Shown piece after piece: positions 53,823 to 61,557 of a DNA stretch of 64,000 nucleotides. Position numbers and translations under genes: made by a program. The notes under the pieces are model-generated. The model did no database searches and had not been told where the DNA came from. It saw only the letters and a list, made by a program, of their open reading frames with translations. Origin of the DNA: Winogradskyella haliclonae (GTDB lineage: Bacteria > Bacteroidota > Bacteroidia > Flavobacteriales > Flavobacteriaceae); NCBI RefSeq assembly GCF_014635865.1, contig NZ_BMDQ01000001.1, positions 1,116,001 through 1,180,000 on the forward strand. The letters run 5' to 3'. How positions within the stretch are numbered: the stretch's first letter is position 1; each line of letters starts with the position of its first letter.

Positions 53823-54962
53823 ATGAAGCATTTTACAACAAAGAAACTGGCCATAGTTTTTAGTCTAATAGTAAGCATTTCTTACACGGCATTGGCTCTC
53901 CAAACACCAAGTTCAAAACTAAATAAAATTCAATCTATAATAGATAAAGCAACTCAAGGTAAACTACAAGGTGTTTTAGTATCTATAGAAAGTCCAGAAC
54001 ATGGTAAGTGGATTGTTAAATCTGGTTTTGCAAATGCAGAAACTAAAACTTTAATTGATAAAAAAGCGATATTCAGCTTGGCAAGTATAGGTAAAACTTA
54101 TACAGCTGTAACTGTTTTAAAGTTAGTGGAGGAAGGTAAATTGCAACTGGATGATAAAATTCAAAAATACTTACCAAAGGAGATTATAAATGGCTTGCCA
54201 AACGCTGAAAAAGTTACAGTAAAGCAATTATTAGGACATACTTCGGGCTTTTATAATTATAATGCTAACCCTGAGCTTAACGAATTATATCTTTCTGGAA
54301 GTTTAAAGCTTGATACATTATCACATATTAATGCATTAAGGAGATATGCATATGGTAAAACATATCCAAGAGCTATTTATGGTATGTATAATTATTGTAG
54401 TACCAACTATTTATTATTGGCCATGATTATGGATAACATATTGCCAGAAGGACATATAAAATTTGTTAGAGACTTATTAAAGCAGCATAATTTTAAAAAC
54501 ACCTATTATAAGCAATTACCTAAATTTAGTGATTTACAATACTATGGAGATATTGACTTAGATGAAAAATTAGAAAATTTAACTAAGCAAACAATAGAAA
54601 CCACTAACTGGTATTGCGGTGATGATGGTATGTATGCAACTATTGATGATGCAACGAGCTTTTTGAAAAAACTTATGAAAGGCAAAATTCTAGGTAAGAA
54701 AGTACTAAAAGAAATGATGATGTGGAATGATGATAAGAATCCTGATTACGGTTTAGGGTTAATGGCAGATAAAGGATTTCCATATAAACTATCAATCGGT
54801 CATTCTGGACGAGGGATTGGAATAACGACCGATTTGTATTATTTCCCAGATAAGGAGATGACTATAGCAATATTCTGTAATACAGGTTTGCGTTCAGCGT
54901 CACCAGTATTCAAAAAGGAATATAATAAAATGAGAAACAAAATTATTAAAAGGCTCTTTTAA
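53823..54962 (+). CDS. Secreted serine hydrolase, beta-lactamase/D-aminopeptidase fold
   Basis: A 379-aa serine hydrolase with a signal peptide (cut near TALAL, about residue 25) and no lipobox. The SxxK motif is SIGK in FSLASIGKTYTAVTVL, the tyrosine motif is YCSTNY, and the third motif lies in GHSGRGIG. It is shorter than the island's other serine hydrolase because it lacks the C-terminal beta domain. Potential substrates are D-amino-acid peptides, esters or beta-lactams. It is the last intact gene of the island. Confidence 0.87.
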   Translation: MKHFTTKKLAIVFSLIVSISYTALALQTPSSKLNKIQSIIDKATQGKLQGVLVSIESPEHGKWIVKSGFANAETKTLIDKKAIFSLASIGKTYTAVTVLKLVEEGKLQLDDKIQKYLPKEIINGLPNAEKVTVKQLLGHTSGFYNYNANPELNELYLSGSLKLDTLSHINALRRYAYGKTYPRAIYGMYNYCSTNYLLLAMIMDNILPEGHIKFVRDLLKQHNFKNTYYKQLPKFSDLQYYGDIDLDEKLENLTKQTIETTNWYCGDDGMYATIDDATSFLKKLMKGKILGKKVLKEMMMWNDDKNPDYGLGLMADKGFPYKLSIGHSGRGIGITTDLYYFPDKEMTIAIFCNTGLRSASPVFKKEYNKMRNKIIKRLF

Positions 54963-54972
54963 TTTAACTATT

Positions 54973-54988
54973 AAGCAATAATCACTAC
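54973..54988 (+). promoter_or_regulatory. Island motif, site 7
   Basis: AAGCAATAATCACTAC on the plus strand, 11 nt after the serine hydrolase stop. It points toward the open remnant at the right end of the island and matches site 1 at all 16 bases. Confidence 0.55.
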
Positions 54989-55166
54989 ATGCCTACTGAA
55001 ACCTATTTTGGAAGTTTATGATTTGAAAAATCTTCCTAACGAAGGGGGACTAGGTATAGGTGTATCGCGTGGAGGAGCTTATTTCGCATATTTTTCTTAT
55101 GAAAAATTGAAAAACCAACAATTTTTGACACATCAAAAACAATCCTTCGAGGTCACAAATAAATAG
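54975..55166 (+). pseudogene. Open remnant without a start, right island end
   Basis: A frame of 63 codons runs open from just after a stop at 54972 to TAG at 55164-55166 with no plausible start. It contains LKNLPNEGGLGIGVSRGGAY and passes straight through the attachment-like repeat. I recognise no family, and in particular no recombinase C-terminus. It may be the 3' remains of a gene whose front was lost, or chance. Confidence 0.25.
55144..55156 (+). repeat. Right attachment-like repeat
   Basis: CCTTCGAGGTCAC, identical to 40683-40695 at the tRNA-Arg 3' end and in the same orientation. It is followed 23 nt later by a hairpin terminator that has no gene of its own, as expected if the tRNA's terminator was pushed away by an insertion. 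Confidence 0.6.
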
Positions 55167-55177
55167 TTTAATTAGAA

Positions 55178-55212
55178 AGAACGCCAAGCTTGCTTGAGCG
55201 TTTTTTTGTTTT
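55178..55212 (+). terminator. Orphan intrinsic terminator
   Basis: AACGCCAAGC, a TT loop and GCTTGAGCGTT form a hairpin with one bulged A, followed by a T tract. It lies just beyond the right repeat and has no intact gene directly upstream. It is probably the original tRNA-Arg terminator. Confidence 0.75.
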
Positions 55213-55264
55213 ATAAGAGTATATTTCTCACTTATTTTAAAAGGCTCTATATTTACAACTAACA

Positions 55265-56104
55265 ATGTCCCAAAATCTTATGACTAACTCTAGTCTAATC
55301 TTCAATATAATTTTTTTATCAATAATTGGATTATTAGTATTGAAGTATACATTCCGTTTTATTGAACAATCATATGCCGAATCTAAAAAGAAACCTTTAA
55401 TGTTAAATTTTGTTCTTTTAAAAAAAAGTTTGACTGAAAAGCAAATACGAATTTTAGAAAAGCAGTTTACATTTTATAGTAGGTTGTCTCGTAAAGAGCA
55501 ATTAATCTTTAGACACCGTTTAGCAACATTTATTGATAATAAGAGCTTTTATGGGAGAGATGGTTTAGAATTAACAGACGAGATAATTGTATTAATATCG
55601 GCTACTGCCGTAAAACTAACTTTTGGATTTAGAGATTATTCCCTATCTATCATAAAAACTTTATTAGTCTATCCAGAGGCTTTCTACTCTAAAATTAACG
55701 AACAATTACATAAAGGCGAGGTTAATCCTATGCTAGGTATTTTAGCATTGTCATGGAAAGATTTTAAACAAGGATATGATATAGACAACGACAATTTAAA
55801 TCTTGGTATTCATGAGTTTAGTCATGCTATACACTTAAATAGTTTTAAAAATAATGATATCAGTTCATTAATTTTTAGAGATGGTTTTAAGGCTTTAAAA
55901 AGATATTTAAAAGATAATGAGACCAAAAGACAACAATTAATTTCTACCAAATACTTTAGGGCTTATGCCTATACAAATGAATATGAGTTCATGGCCGTGT
56001 TAATTGAATGTTTTATTGAAACACCTCAAGAGTTTAAATCAAAATTCCCGAAAATGTATAAGTATGTCAAAGAAATGCTCAACTTTAATTTTGCAGATTA
56101 TTAG
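55265..56104 (+). CDS. MtfA-like zinc metallopeptidase
   Basis: A 279-aa protein with one N-terminal helix (about residues 10-30) and a gluzincin domain related to MtfA (glucose-regulated metallopeptidase). The zinc site is His183-Glu-Phe-Ser-His187 in LGIHEFSHAIHL, and a downstream glutamate lies in AYTNEYEFMAVLIECF, giving the third ligand. E. coli MtfA binds the Mlc repressor, but a membrane-anchored Bacteroidota version may have other targets. It has its own spacing after the orphan terminator and is the first gene outside the island. TATATTTA at about 55249 may be its -7 box. Confidence 0.85.
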   Translation: MSQNLMTNSSLIFNIIFLSIIGLLVLKYTFRFIEQSYAESKKKPLMLNFVLLKKSLTEKQIRILEKQFTFYSRLSRKEQLIFRHRLATFIDNKSFYGRDGLELTDEIIVLISATAVKLTFGFRDYSLSIIKTLLVYPEAFYSKINEQLHKGEVNPMLGILALSWKDFKQGYDIDNDNLNLGIHEFSHAIHLNSFKNNDISSLIFRDGFKALKRYLKDNETKRQQLISTKYFRAYAYTNEYEFMAVLIECFIETPQEFKSKFPKMYKYVKEMLNFNFADY

Positions 56105-56251
56105 AGATTGATTAGTTCCAAGTATTTTATGTTTCATTCCCAATAAAAGCTGTTTTAAGACACAAAATCGGACTTTTATGACATTTAATCGATTATTTGT
56201 CAGATTTTTCTATATATTAGATGATTATTAACCCTTAAATCTTAAGAAATT

Positions 56252-56668
56252 ATGCCAGGAATAATTAATGTTACTATTTCACAAATTGATGACGGAGAAA
56301 ATTTTCAAAGTCCAGAAACCCCTTTAGCTTACTGTAGTTCTCTAGCAGAGGATAAAGTTAATGTAACAGTCATTGCACCGTTTCATAATAATGTATATGC
56401 AAATCAGATGCCATCAATTGAGGTGTCAGGAGGAGAAGATGGCAATGATGTATCCATTACTCCAATATATAATCATAGTACTCCACTAAGTGCTGTATAC
56501 ACACAAGTAATCAAAATTTCATTTACTTTGACAAGCCCAGTTTTAGATGGTAATGGTAATGTAGTTATTAATATTTCTGTTGATGAAGAAGGTTTGACAG
56601 TGACTAATCCAGGAGAGTTGGGTGATCCAATACGTAAGACAAAAGTGATTACTAACGGAGAAGGATAA
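56252..56668 (+). CDS. Unassigned 138-aa beta-rich protein
   Basis: No signal peptide and no membrane helix. The sequence alternates hydrophobic and polar residues with many Val, Ile, Thr and Asn (INVTISQIDD, VNVTVIAPFHNN, VVINISVDEEGLTV), suggesting one immunoglobulin-like or jelly-roll beta domain. It has one cysteine. It lies 51 nt before a TPR histidine kinase, on the same strand. I recognise no family. Position suggests a link to the sensor system, but nothing proves it. Confidence 0.6.
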   Translation: MPGIINVTISQIDDGENFQSPETPLAYCSSLAEDKVNVTVIAPFHNNVYANQMPSIEVSGGEDGNDVSITPIYNHSTPLSAVYTQVIKISFTLTSPVLDGNGNVVINISVDEEGLTVTNPGELGDPIRKTKVITNGEG

Positions 56669-56719
56669 ATTCAATAGAAACAATTCTTTTTTTTAGCAGA
56701 TATAGCCTATTTTAGTGTT

Positions 56720-58471
56720 ATGTCTGCTAAATTTTTACTCCCTCTATCTTTTTTAGTATGCTTTTTTTTTAGCGGTTTTTCTCAACATAAACCTTGCAAA
56801 AAAAAAGAGTTTATTGAATCTTTATGTAATTCTGATAAATTACACAAAGCACATTTATTACTATCAAATAATTCTCTTGAAGAATCTTATGAGCTTATCG
56901 AAAATTTAAAATTAGGTTCAGAAGCAAAACTAGATAAAGATTTTGAAGCTTTAATTCTTTTCTTGGAAGGCGAACTACACAGAAGAAATAATTCTTTTAA
57001 AAAAAGTGTTGAAACATATGAATTATCTCTCTCAAAAAACACCACAAATAATGATTTAGCGTTTTATGCTTACATAGCACTAGGTGATATCTATATTTCT
57101 GGAATAAGAGACTTTGACAAAGTTATACCATACTATAAAAAAGCAGAATTATTATTAGATAAAGAATCTTGCCCTGAAAAACAAACACTTTTATATAATG
57201 CGCTAGGTAATATTAACCTGTTAAGCAAAAACTATGATGAAGCTGAGAAATATTATATAAAAGGATTAGAATTATACTTAAATAATAATAAAACTACACA
57301 AGCTGCAATAAATTACAGTAATCTTGGGAACTTGTATTTTGAACAGTATAAGGATGCAAAAGCAGAAGAATATTTCTTAAAGGCAATTAATACATTTCAA
57401 AAAAAGGATAGCACAAATATTAATGTTAGACAACAAATAAATTATAATCTATTTGCAGTTAATGAGGCTAAAGGAGATTATAAAACAGCAATTAAGTATT
57501 TAGAAACATCTAATACCTTAAAAGATTCTATTTGGAATAGAGATAAGGTCTGGGAAATTGCAGATTTAGGTAAAAAGCTTGCCGTTGAAAAAAAGAACCA
57601 AGAACTTCAAGTTCTAGAAGCAGAAAATAAATTGAAATCTGCTCAGAGAAATGGTATTTTAGTTTCAGCATTAGTACTTTTAGCATTACTAGGCGTTAGT
57701 ATTTATTACTACAAAGAAAAGGTAAAGACTAACAAAATTATTACTTCTCAAAACGAAACTTTAGATACTCTCAATGCTACTAAAGATAAGTTGTTCTCTA
57801 TTGTTAGTCATGACTTAAGATCGTCTGTAAATACTTTAAAAAGTAGTAATCGAGCTTTAGTTAGTAATCTAGAGACTAAGAATATCGAAAAACTAGATCA
57901 GCTTCTGAATACGAATAGTAGTATAGTTAATGGCGCCTATAATTTGCTAGATAACTTACTTAATTGGGCCATGCTTCAGACCAAGCAAACTTATTTTAAT
58001 ATCGAGGAGCATCGTATATATATGTTGGTTGAGCATGTGGTTTTTAATTATCAAGGTTTATTTGCAGAAAAGGAGATAAAGTTTGAGAATAACGTTTCAA
58101 AAAAAGACAAAATTTTAGCTGATCAAGAATCTTTGAAAATTATTATTCGTAATCTTATTGATAATGCTATAAAGTTCACCGAAACTAACGATGCTATTTC
58201 GGTTTACAGTAAAGTTGAAGACGAAAATTATATTCAATTAATTATTGAAGATAGCGGGCTGGGCATGAGTGATACCACACGATTAGAGTTGCTTAAAGAA
58301 ACAAGTTTACTGTCGAAAAAAGAAAACGAACAGATTATAGGTACAGGTTTGGGAATACAACTTTGTAAGTCTATGATTAAAAAGAATAATGGAAAATTTT
58401 CTATTGAGAGTCAATTAGGCAAAGGCACAAAAATGATTGTATCTTTACCAAAAGTGGGTGAGAATGGATAA
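56720..58471 (+). CDS. TPR-containing sensor histidine kinase
   Basis: A 583-aa kinase. A signal peptide leads a periplasmic TPR region (about residues 30-290), with repeat units such as LYNALGNINLLSKNYDEAEK and AINYSNLGNLYFEQYKDAKA. A coiled coil (VEKKNQELQVLEAENKLKSA) and one transmembrane helix (about 311-331) follow. The HisKA-type segment has His364 in SIVSHDLRSS. The ATPase domain carries the N box IIRNLIDNAIKF, the G1 box EDSGLGM and the G2 region GTGLGIQLCKSM. The gene overlaps the response-regulator start by 8 nt. Confidence 0.92.
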   Translation: MSAKFLLPLSFLVCFFFSGFSQHKPCKKKEFIESLCNSDKLHKAHLLLSNNSLEESYELIENLKLGSEAKLDKDFEALILFLEGELHRRNNSFKKSVETYELSLSKNTTNNDLAFYAYIALGDIYISGIRDFDKVIPYYKKAELLLDKESCPEKQTLLYNALGNINLLSKNYDEAEKYYIKGLELYLNNNKTTQAAINYSNLGNLYFEQYKDAKAEEYFLKAINTFQKKDSTNINVRQQINYNLFAVNEAKGDYKTAIKYLETSNTLKDSIWNRDKVWEIADLGKKLAVEKKNQELQVLEAENKLKSAQRNGILVSALVLLALLGVSIYYYKEKVKTNKIITSQNETLDTLNATKDKLFSIVSHDLRSSVNTLKSSNRALVSNLETKNIEKLDQLLNTNSSIVNGAYNLLDNLLNWAMLQTKQTYFNIEEHRIYMLVEHVVFNYQGLFAEKEIKFENNVSKKDKILADQESLKIIIRNLIDNAIKFTETNDAISVYSKVEDENYIQLIIEDSGLGMSDTTRLELLKETSLLSKKENEQIIGTGLGIQLCKSMIKKNNGKFSIESQLGKGTKMIVSLPKVGENG

Positions 58472-59207
58472 TATAAATGTTCTAGTTGTTGAGGATACTG
58501 TGTCAGAGAGTGATGTTTTAATTGCTTCTTTAGAGGCGAATAATTTTAATGTAGTAGGTTTGGCTACTAATTTTAAGGATGCAATTTCACTTTATCATAG
58601 TACAAATCCAGATGTACTTATTGTCGATATTTTTCTTAACGGTTTTCCAGAAGGAATTAATGTTGCGGAGGCAATTTCTGTAAATCCAGATAAAGCTAAA
58701 CCTTTTGTGTTTTTAACTAGTTCTAGTGACCGACAGATATTTGAACGTGCTAAACTTACGCGCCCCTTTAGCTATTTGCTAAAGCCCTTTAATGAGCTAG
58801 AATTATTTTATGCTATAGAAATGGCACTTGAAAAATTCTACAAGCAAAAAGATGTATTTTTAAGTGATAATGAAGATACCGTAATAACGGATAACTATCT
58901 TTTTATTAAAAAAGGAAAGGCTTTAAAAAAGGTTCTTGTAGAGGATATTATTTATATTGAGGTTGAAGATAAGTACTGTAATATTATTACTGAGAAAGAG
59001 AAATTTGTTATTAATATATCATTAATAAAAGTTTCCAAGCTATTAAATCCAAATCAATTTTTTAGAACACACAGAAGATTTATTGTCAATGTTGAAAAAG
59101 TTGAAGAGATTATTCTTTCAGACAATTTAATTCTTTTATCAAGTGGACACAAAGCCGATTTGAGTGACAATTATCGTGAAATCATAAAACGAGTCAAAAC
59201 CCTCTAG
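58464..59207 (+). CDS. LytTR-family response regulator
   Basis: From the ATG at 58464, which overlaps the kinase stop (ATGGATAA), the product is 247 aa; an earlier TTG at 58437 would add nine unlikely residues. The receiver domain (about 1-120) has the acidic pair in VVEDT, phospho-acceptor Asp55 in LIVDIFLNG, the Thr/Ser in FLTSSSD and Lys in LLKPFNE. A LytTR DNA-binding domain (about 145-247) follows: DIIYIEVEDKYCNIIT and FFRTHRRFIVNVEKV. It is the cognate partner of the TPR kinase. Confidence 0.93.
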   Translation: MDNINVLVVEDTVSESDVLIASLEANNFNVVGLATNFKDAISLYHSTNPDVLIVDIFLNGFPEGINVAEAISVNPDKAKPFVFLTSSSDRQIFERAKLTRPFSYLLKPFNELELFYAIEMALEKFYKQKDVFLSDNEDTVITDNYLFIKKGKALKKVLVEDIIYIEVEDKYCNIITEKEKFVINISLIKVSKLLNPNQFFRTHRRFIVNVEKVEEIILSDNLILLSSGHKADLSDNYREIIKRVKTL

Positions 59208-59325
59208 TTTTTCGTTACCTTTTTTTTCTGCTTCACGGTTTAGAATTCCGCTTCCATTACATTTTGTAAGCATAGTATGTATATGTGGTCTACATTTACA
59301 CTGAGTTAGAAAATAAACCCCCATT

Positions 59326-59628
59326 ATGTCTAAGTGTAAATTCAAAGTCCATTCTGCAATATATTCTTGCGATGCTTCAAGTTCTACAACGATAGCAGGA
59401 TACGATGTCACACAAAGAGTACAAGGGTTGTTAAGAGATAACAATAAAGAAGGTGTTTTAAAGATAGATAGCAAAATAATTGAGAACTCAAATACTTATA
59501 GCAAAAAGTGTTTTGCCATTTTGGTTACCGTAGTATACCCAGATGGAAAAATCTTAACAAGATTTAGCTCATGCTCAGAAGGAAGCACTATAGATTTAAA
59601 AATGTCGGGAGTGGTATGCTCCTTTTAA
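59326..59628 (+). CDS. Small Cys-rich protein, DUF3395-like pattern
   Basis: A 100-aa protein with no signal peptide and five cysteines (two near the N-terminus, one central, two in the last third). The order AIYSCDA, then GYDVTQRVQGLL, VLKIDS, NSNTYSKKCFAILVTVVY and DGKILTRFSS resembles the DVTxxV / K-LxVxY pattern of DUF3395-type domains. That comparison is from memory and weak. It follows the response regulator by 118 nt on the same strand and ends before a strong terminator. Confidence 0.55.
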   Translation: MSKCKFKVHSAIYSCDASSSTTIAGYDVTQRVQGLLRDNNKEGVLKIDSKIIENSNTYSKKCFAILVTVVYPDGKILTRFSSCSEGSTIDLKMSGVVCSF

Positions 59629-59725
59629 ATAATAAAATAAAATTACCTTTCATAAGTAGGTGAAGCCAAAATTGTAGTAATTACTATTGGGGGATTTAAT
59701 TAAACTTCAATTATTCACCAAAACT

Positions 59726-59757
59726 GACCAGAGGAGAAGTCCTCTGGTTTTTTTTAT
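59726..59757 (+). terminator. Intrinsic terminator before wecB
   Basis: CCAGAGGA, a GAAG loop and TCCTCTGG form a perfect hairpin followed by eight T bases. It ends the sensor cluster transcript. Confidence 0.88.
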
Positions 59758-59804
59758 TAATACTATTTCTAAAAGTGTAAATTTGAATAGATTCAAATAG
59801 GCAT

Positions 59805-60905
59805 ATGTATAGAATTACAATAGTAGCAGGGGCACGTCCAAATTTTATAAAGATTGCACCAATTATAAGTGCTTTAACTAAAGCAAAAGACGATGGCGTC
59901 GATTTAAGTTGTCGATTGATACATACAGGGCAGCATTACGATAAAAACATGTCCCATAGTTTTTTTGAGCAACTAGCTATTCCAGAACCTGACATTAATC
60001 TGGAATGTGCAGGCGGAACTCAAGCTGAGCAAACTGCTAGTATAGTATTAGCTTTTGAAAAAGAGTTGAATAGCTTTCCTGCAGATTTGGTCATAGTTGT
60101 TGGTGATGTGACCTCTACCATGGCATGTACTCTTGTGGCTAAAAAGCTTAATATGGAAGTAGCTCATGTCGAAGGAGGAATTCGTTCTGGTGATATGACT
60201 ATGCCTGAGGAAGTAAATAGAATTGTGACTGATAGCATTGCTGATTACTTTTTTACAACTTCAGAGTTGGCAAATAAGAATTTATTACAAGAAGGTAAAA
60301 CCAAGAGTCAATTGTTTTTGGTTGGAAACACCATGATAGATACACTCTTGAATAATAAAAATAGGTTTTACAAACCTTCAATTTGGAATGCCTTAAATCT
60401 TGAAGCTCATAAGTATATTGTTTTAACCATGCACCGTCCAGCAAATGTTGATCAAGAACGCAATCTCGAAGTGATGTTGAATGAAATTTTAAGCCAGACA
60501 AGAGACTTGCCAATTATATTTCCAGCTCACCCAAGAACACAAAAAATATTATCGCAGTTAGATGTGAATACTAAGCGTCTCTTCATTGTTGAGCCTTTAA
60601 GCTATTTAGAGTTTAATTATTTAGTTCAGCATTCTAAAGCAGTGATTACGGATTCTGGAGGTATAACAGAAGAAACTTCTATTCTGAATATACCGTGTTT
60701 AACACTTAGGGACAACACAGAACGACCAGAAACAATTGAATTAGGCACTAACGAGTTGGTAGGCACAAATCCTGAAAATTTAAAGCCTTATTTAGATATG
60801 CTTTTTAGGGGTAAATGGAAACAAGGGCAATCCATTCCGTTTTGGGATGGTAAAACGGCTGAGCGTATTGTTAATGTGATTACTGAAAAACTAATTAAGA
60901 ATTAG
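59805..60905 (+). CDS. wecB: UDP-N-acetylglucosamine 2-epimerase (non-hydrolysing)
   Basis: A 366-aa enzyme that interconverts UDP-GlcNAc and UDP-ManNAc for surface polysaccharide synthesis. Family landmarks are the N-terminal VAGARPNFIKIAPII, LIHTGQHYD, the HVEGGIRSGDMTMPEEVNR catalytic stretch, FPAHPRT and the C-terminal nucleotide motif ITDSGGITEETSIL. Full length. It stands alone, with its stop overlapping the convergent rpe stop by 11 nt. TAAATTTG at about 59781 is a possible -7 box. Confidence 0.94.
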   Translation: MYRITIVAGARPNFIKIAPIISALTKAKDDGVDLSCRLIHTGQHYDKNMSHSFFEQLAIPEPDINLECAGGTQAEQTASIVLAFEKELNSFPADLVIVVGDVTSTMACTLVAKKLNMEVAHVEGGIRSGDMTMPEEVNRIVTDSIADYFFTTSELANKNLLQEGKTKSQLFLVGNTMIDTLLNNKNRFYKPSIWNALNLEAHKYIVLTMHRPANVDQERNLEVMLNEILSQTRDLPIIFPAHPRTQKILSQLDVNTKRLFIVEPLSYLEFNYLVQHSKAVITDSGGITEETSILNIPCLTLRDNTERPETIELGTNELVGTNPENLKPYLDMLFRGKWKQGQSIPFWDGKTAERIVNVITEKLIKN

Positions 60906-61557
60906 CCAAACGCTTTAAATTAGAGATAGTTTTTGGCTGATTGTCACTTTTAAAAACATGACTTCCAGCAACAAAAACATTGGCCCCAGCATCAGCTAGT
61001 TTTTTTATATTTTGGTCTGTTACACCGCCATCAATCTCTATTAATGTATCCAAACCTTGCTCGTCAATCATTTTACGAAGCTTCTTTACACGGTTATAAG
61101 TGATGTCTTCAAATTTTTGACCACCAAAACCAGGGTTTATAGACATTAATAATACCATATAACATTCTGGTAAAATGTCTTCTAAAACAGAAACAGGTGT
61201 GGTTAGATTCAAAACAATTCCGGCTTTGCAGCCTACAGCTTTTATTTGTCTAAGAGTACGGTGAAGGTGTACAGTACTTTCATGATGCACAGTAATAATA
61301 TCTGCACCAACTTTAGCAAACTCTTCAATATAACGCTCAGGTTTTTCTATCATTAAGTGGACATCTAATGGCTTTGTAGCATGCTTTTTAATAGCCGCTA
61401 TTACTGGCATTCCGTAAGAAATATTAGGTACAAAATGTCCGTCCATAACATCAATATGAAACCAATCGGCATCACTATTATTAACCATTTCTGTGTCACG
61501 TTGAAGATTACCGAAATCAGAGGCAAGCATCGAAGGAGCTATTAAACATTTACTCAT
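60895..61557 (-). CDS. rpe: Ribulose-phosphate 3-epimerase
   Basis: A 220-aa TIM-barrel enzyme of the pentose phosphate pathway that interconverts ribulose-5-phosphate and xylulose-5-phosphate. It has the PSMLASDFGNL opening, the metal and catalytic WFHIDVMDGHFVPN motif, MSINPGFGGQ and the phosphate loop region EIDGGVTDQN with AGSHVFK. Full length. The start overlaps the stop of the BLUF gene by 4 nt, so the two are translationally coupled. Confidence 0.96.
   Translation of the reverse strand: MSKCLIAPSMLASDFGNLQRDTEMVNNSDADWFHIDVMDGHFVPNISYGMPVIAAIKKHATKPLDVHLMIEKPERYIEEFAKVGADIITVHHESTVHLHRTLRQIKAVGCKAGIVLNLTTPVSVLEDILPECYMVLLMSINPGFGGQKFEDITYNRVKKLRKMIDEQGLDTLIEIDGGVTDQNIKKLADAGANVFVAGSHVFKSDNQPKTISNLKRLANS

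Larger units (their letters stand above)
40695..55156. mobile_element. Putative 14.4-kb genomic island at tRNA-Arg
   Basis: The segment is bounded by the tRNA-Arg gene and a direct repeat of its 3' end. Its content differs sharply from both flanks: exported hydrolases, two regulators, hypothetical lipoproteins and gene fragments, against housekeeping genes to the left. Intergenic gaps are longer and several open stretches look decayed. A centrally placed AraC regulator and seven copies of a 16-bp motif unify the segment. No integrase, transposase or conjugation gene is present, so the element is not self-mobile as seen, or the duplication arose another way. Confidence 0.5.

Noticed and set aside
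40695-55156. Reading the island as an integron with attC sites
   Set aside because: The repeated motif is about 16 bp, lacks the paired inverted boxes and 57-141 bp length of attC sites, and no integron integrase is present.
58437-58463. Longer N-terminus of the response regulator from a TTG
   Set aside because: The added nine residues do not belong to a receiver domain, and the ATG at 58464 overlaps the kinase stop in the usual coupled way.
59674-59689. GTAGTAATTACTATTG before wecB as a minus-strand motif copy outside the island
   Set aside because: The GTAGTAATTA half matches but the TTGCTT half does not, and no gene on that strand follows.
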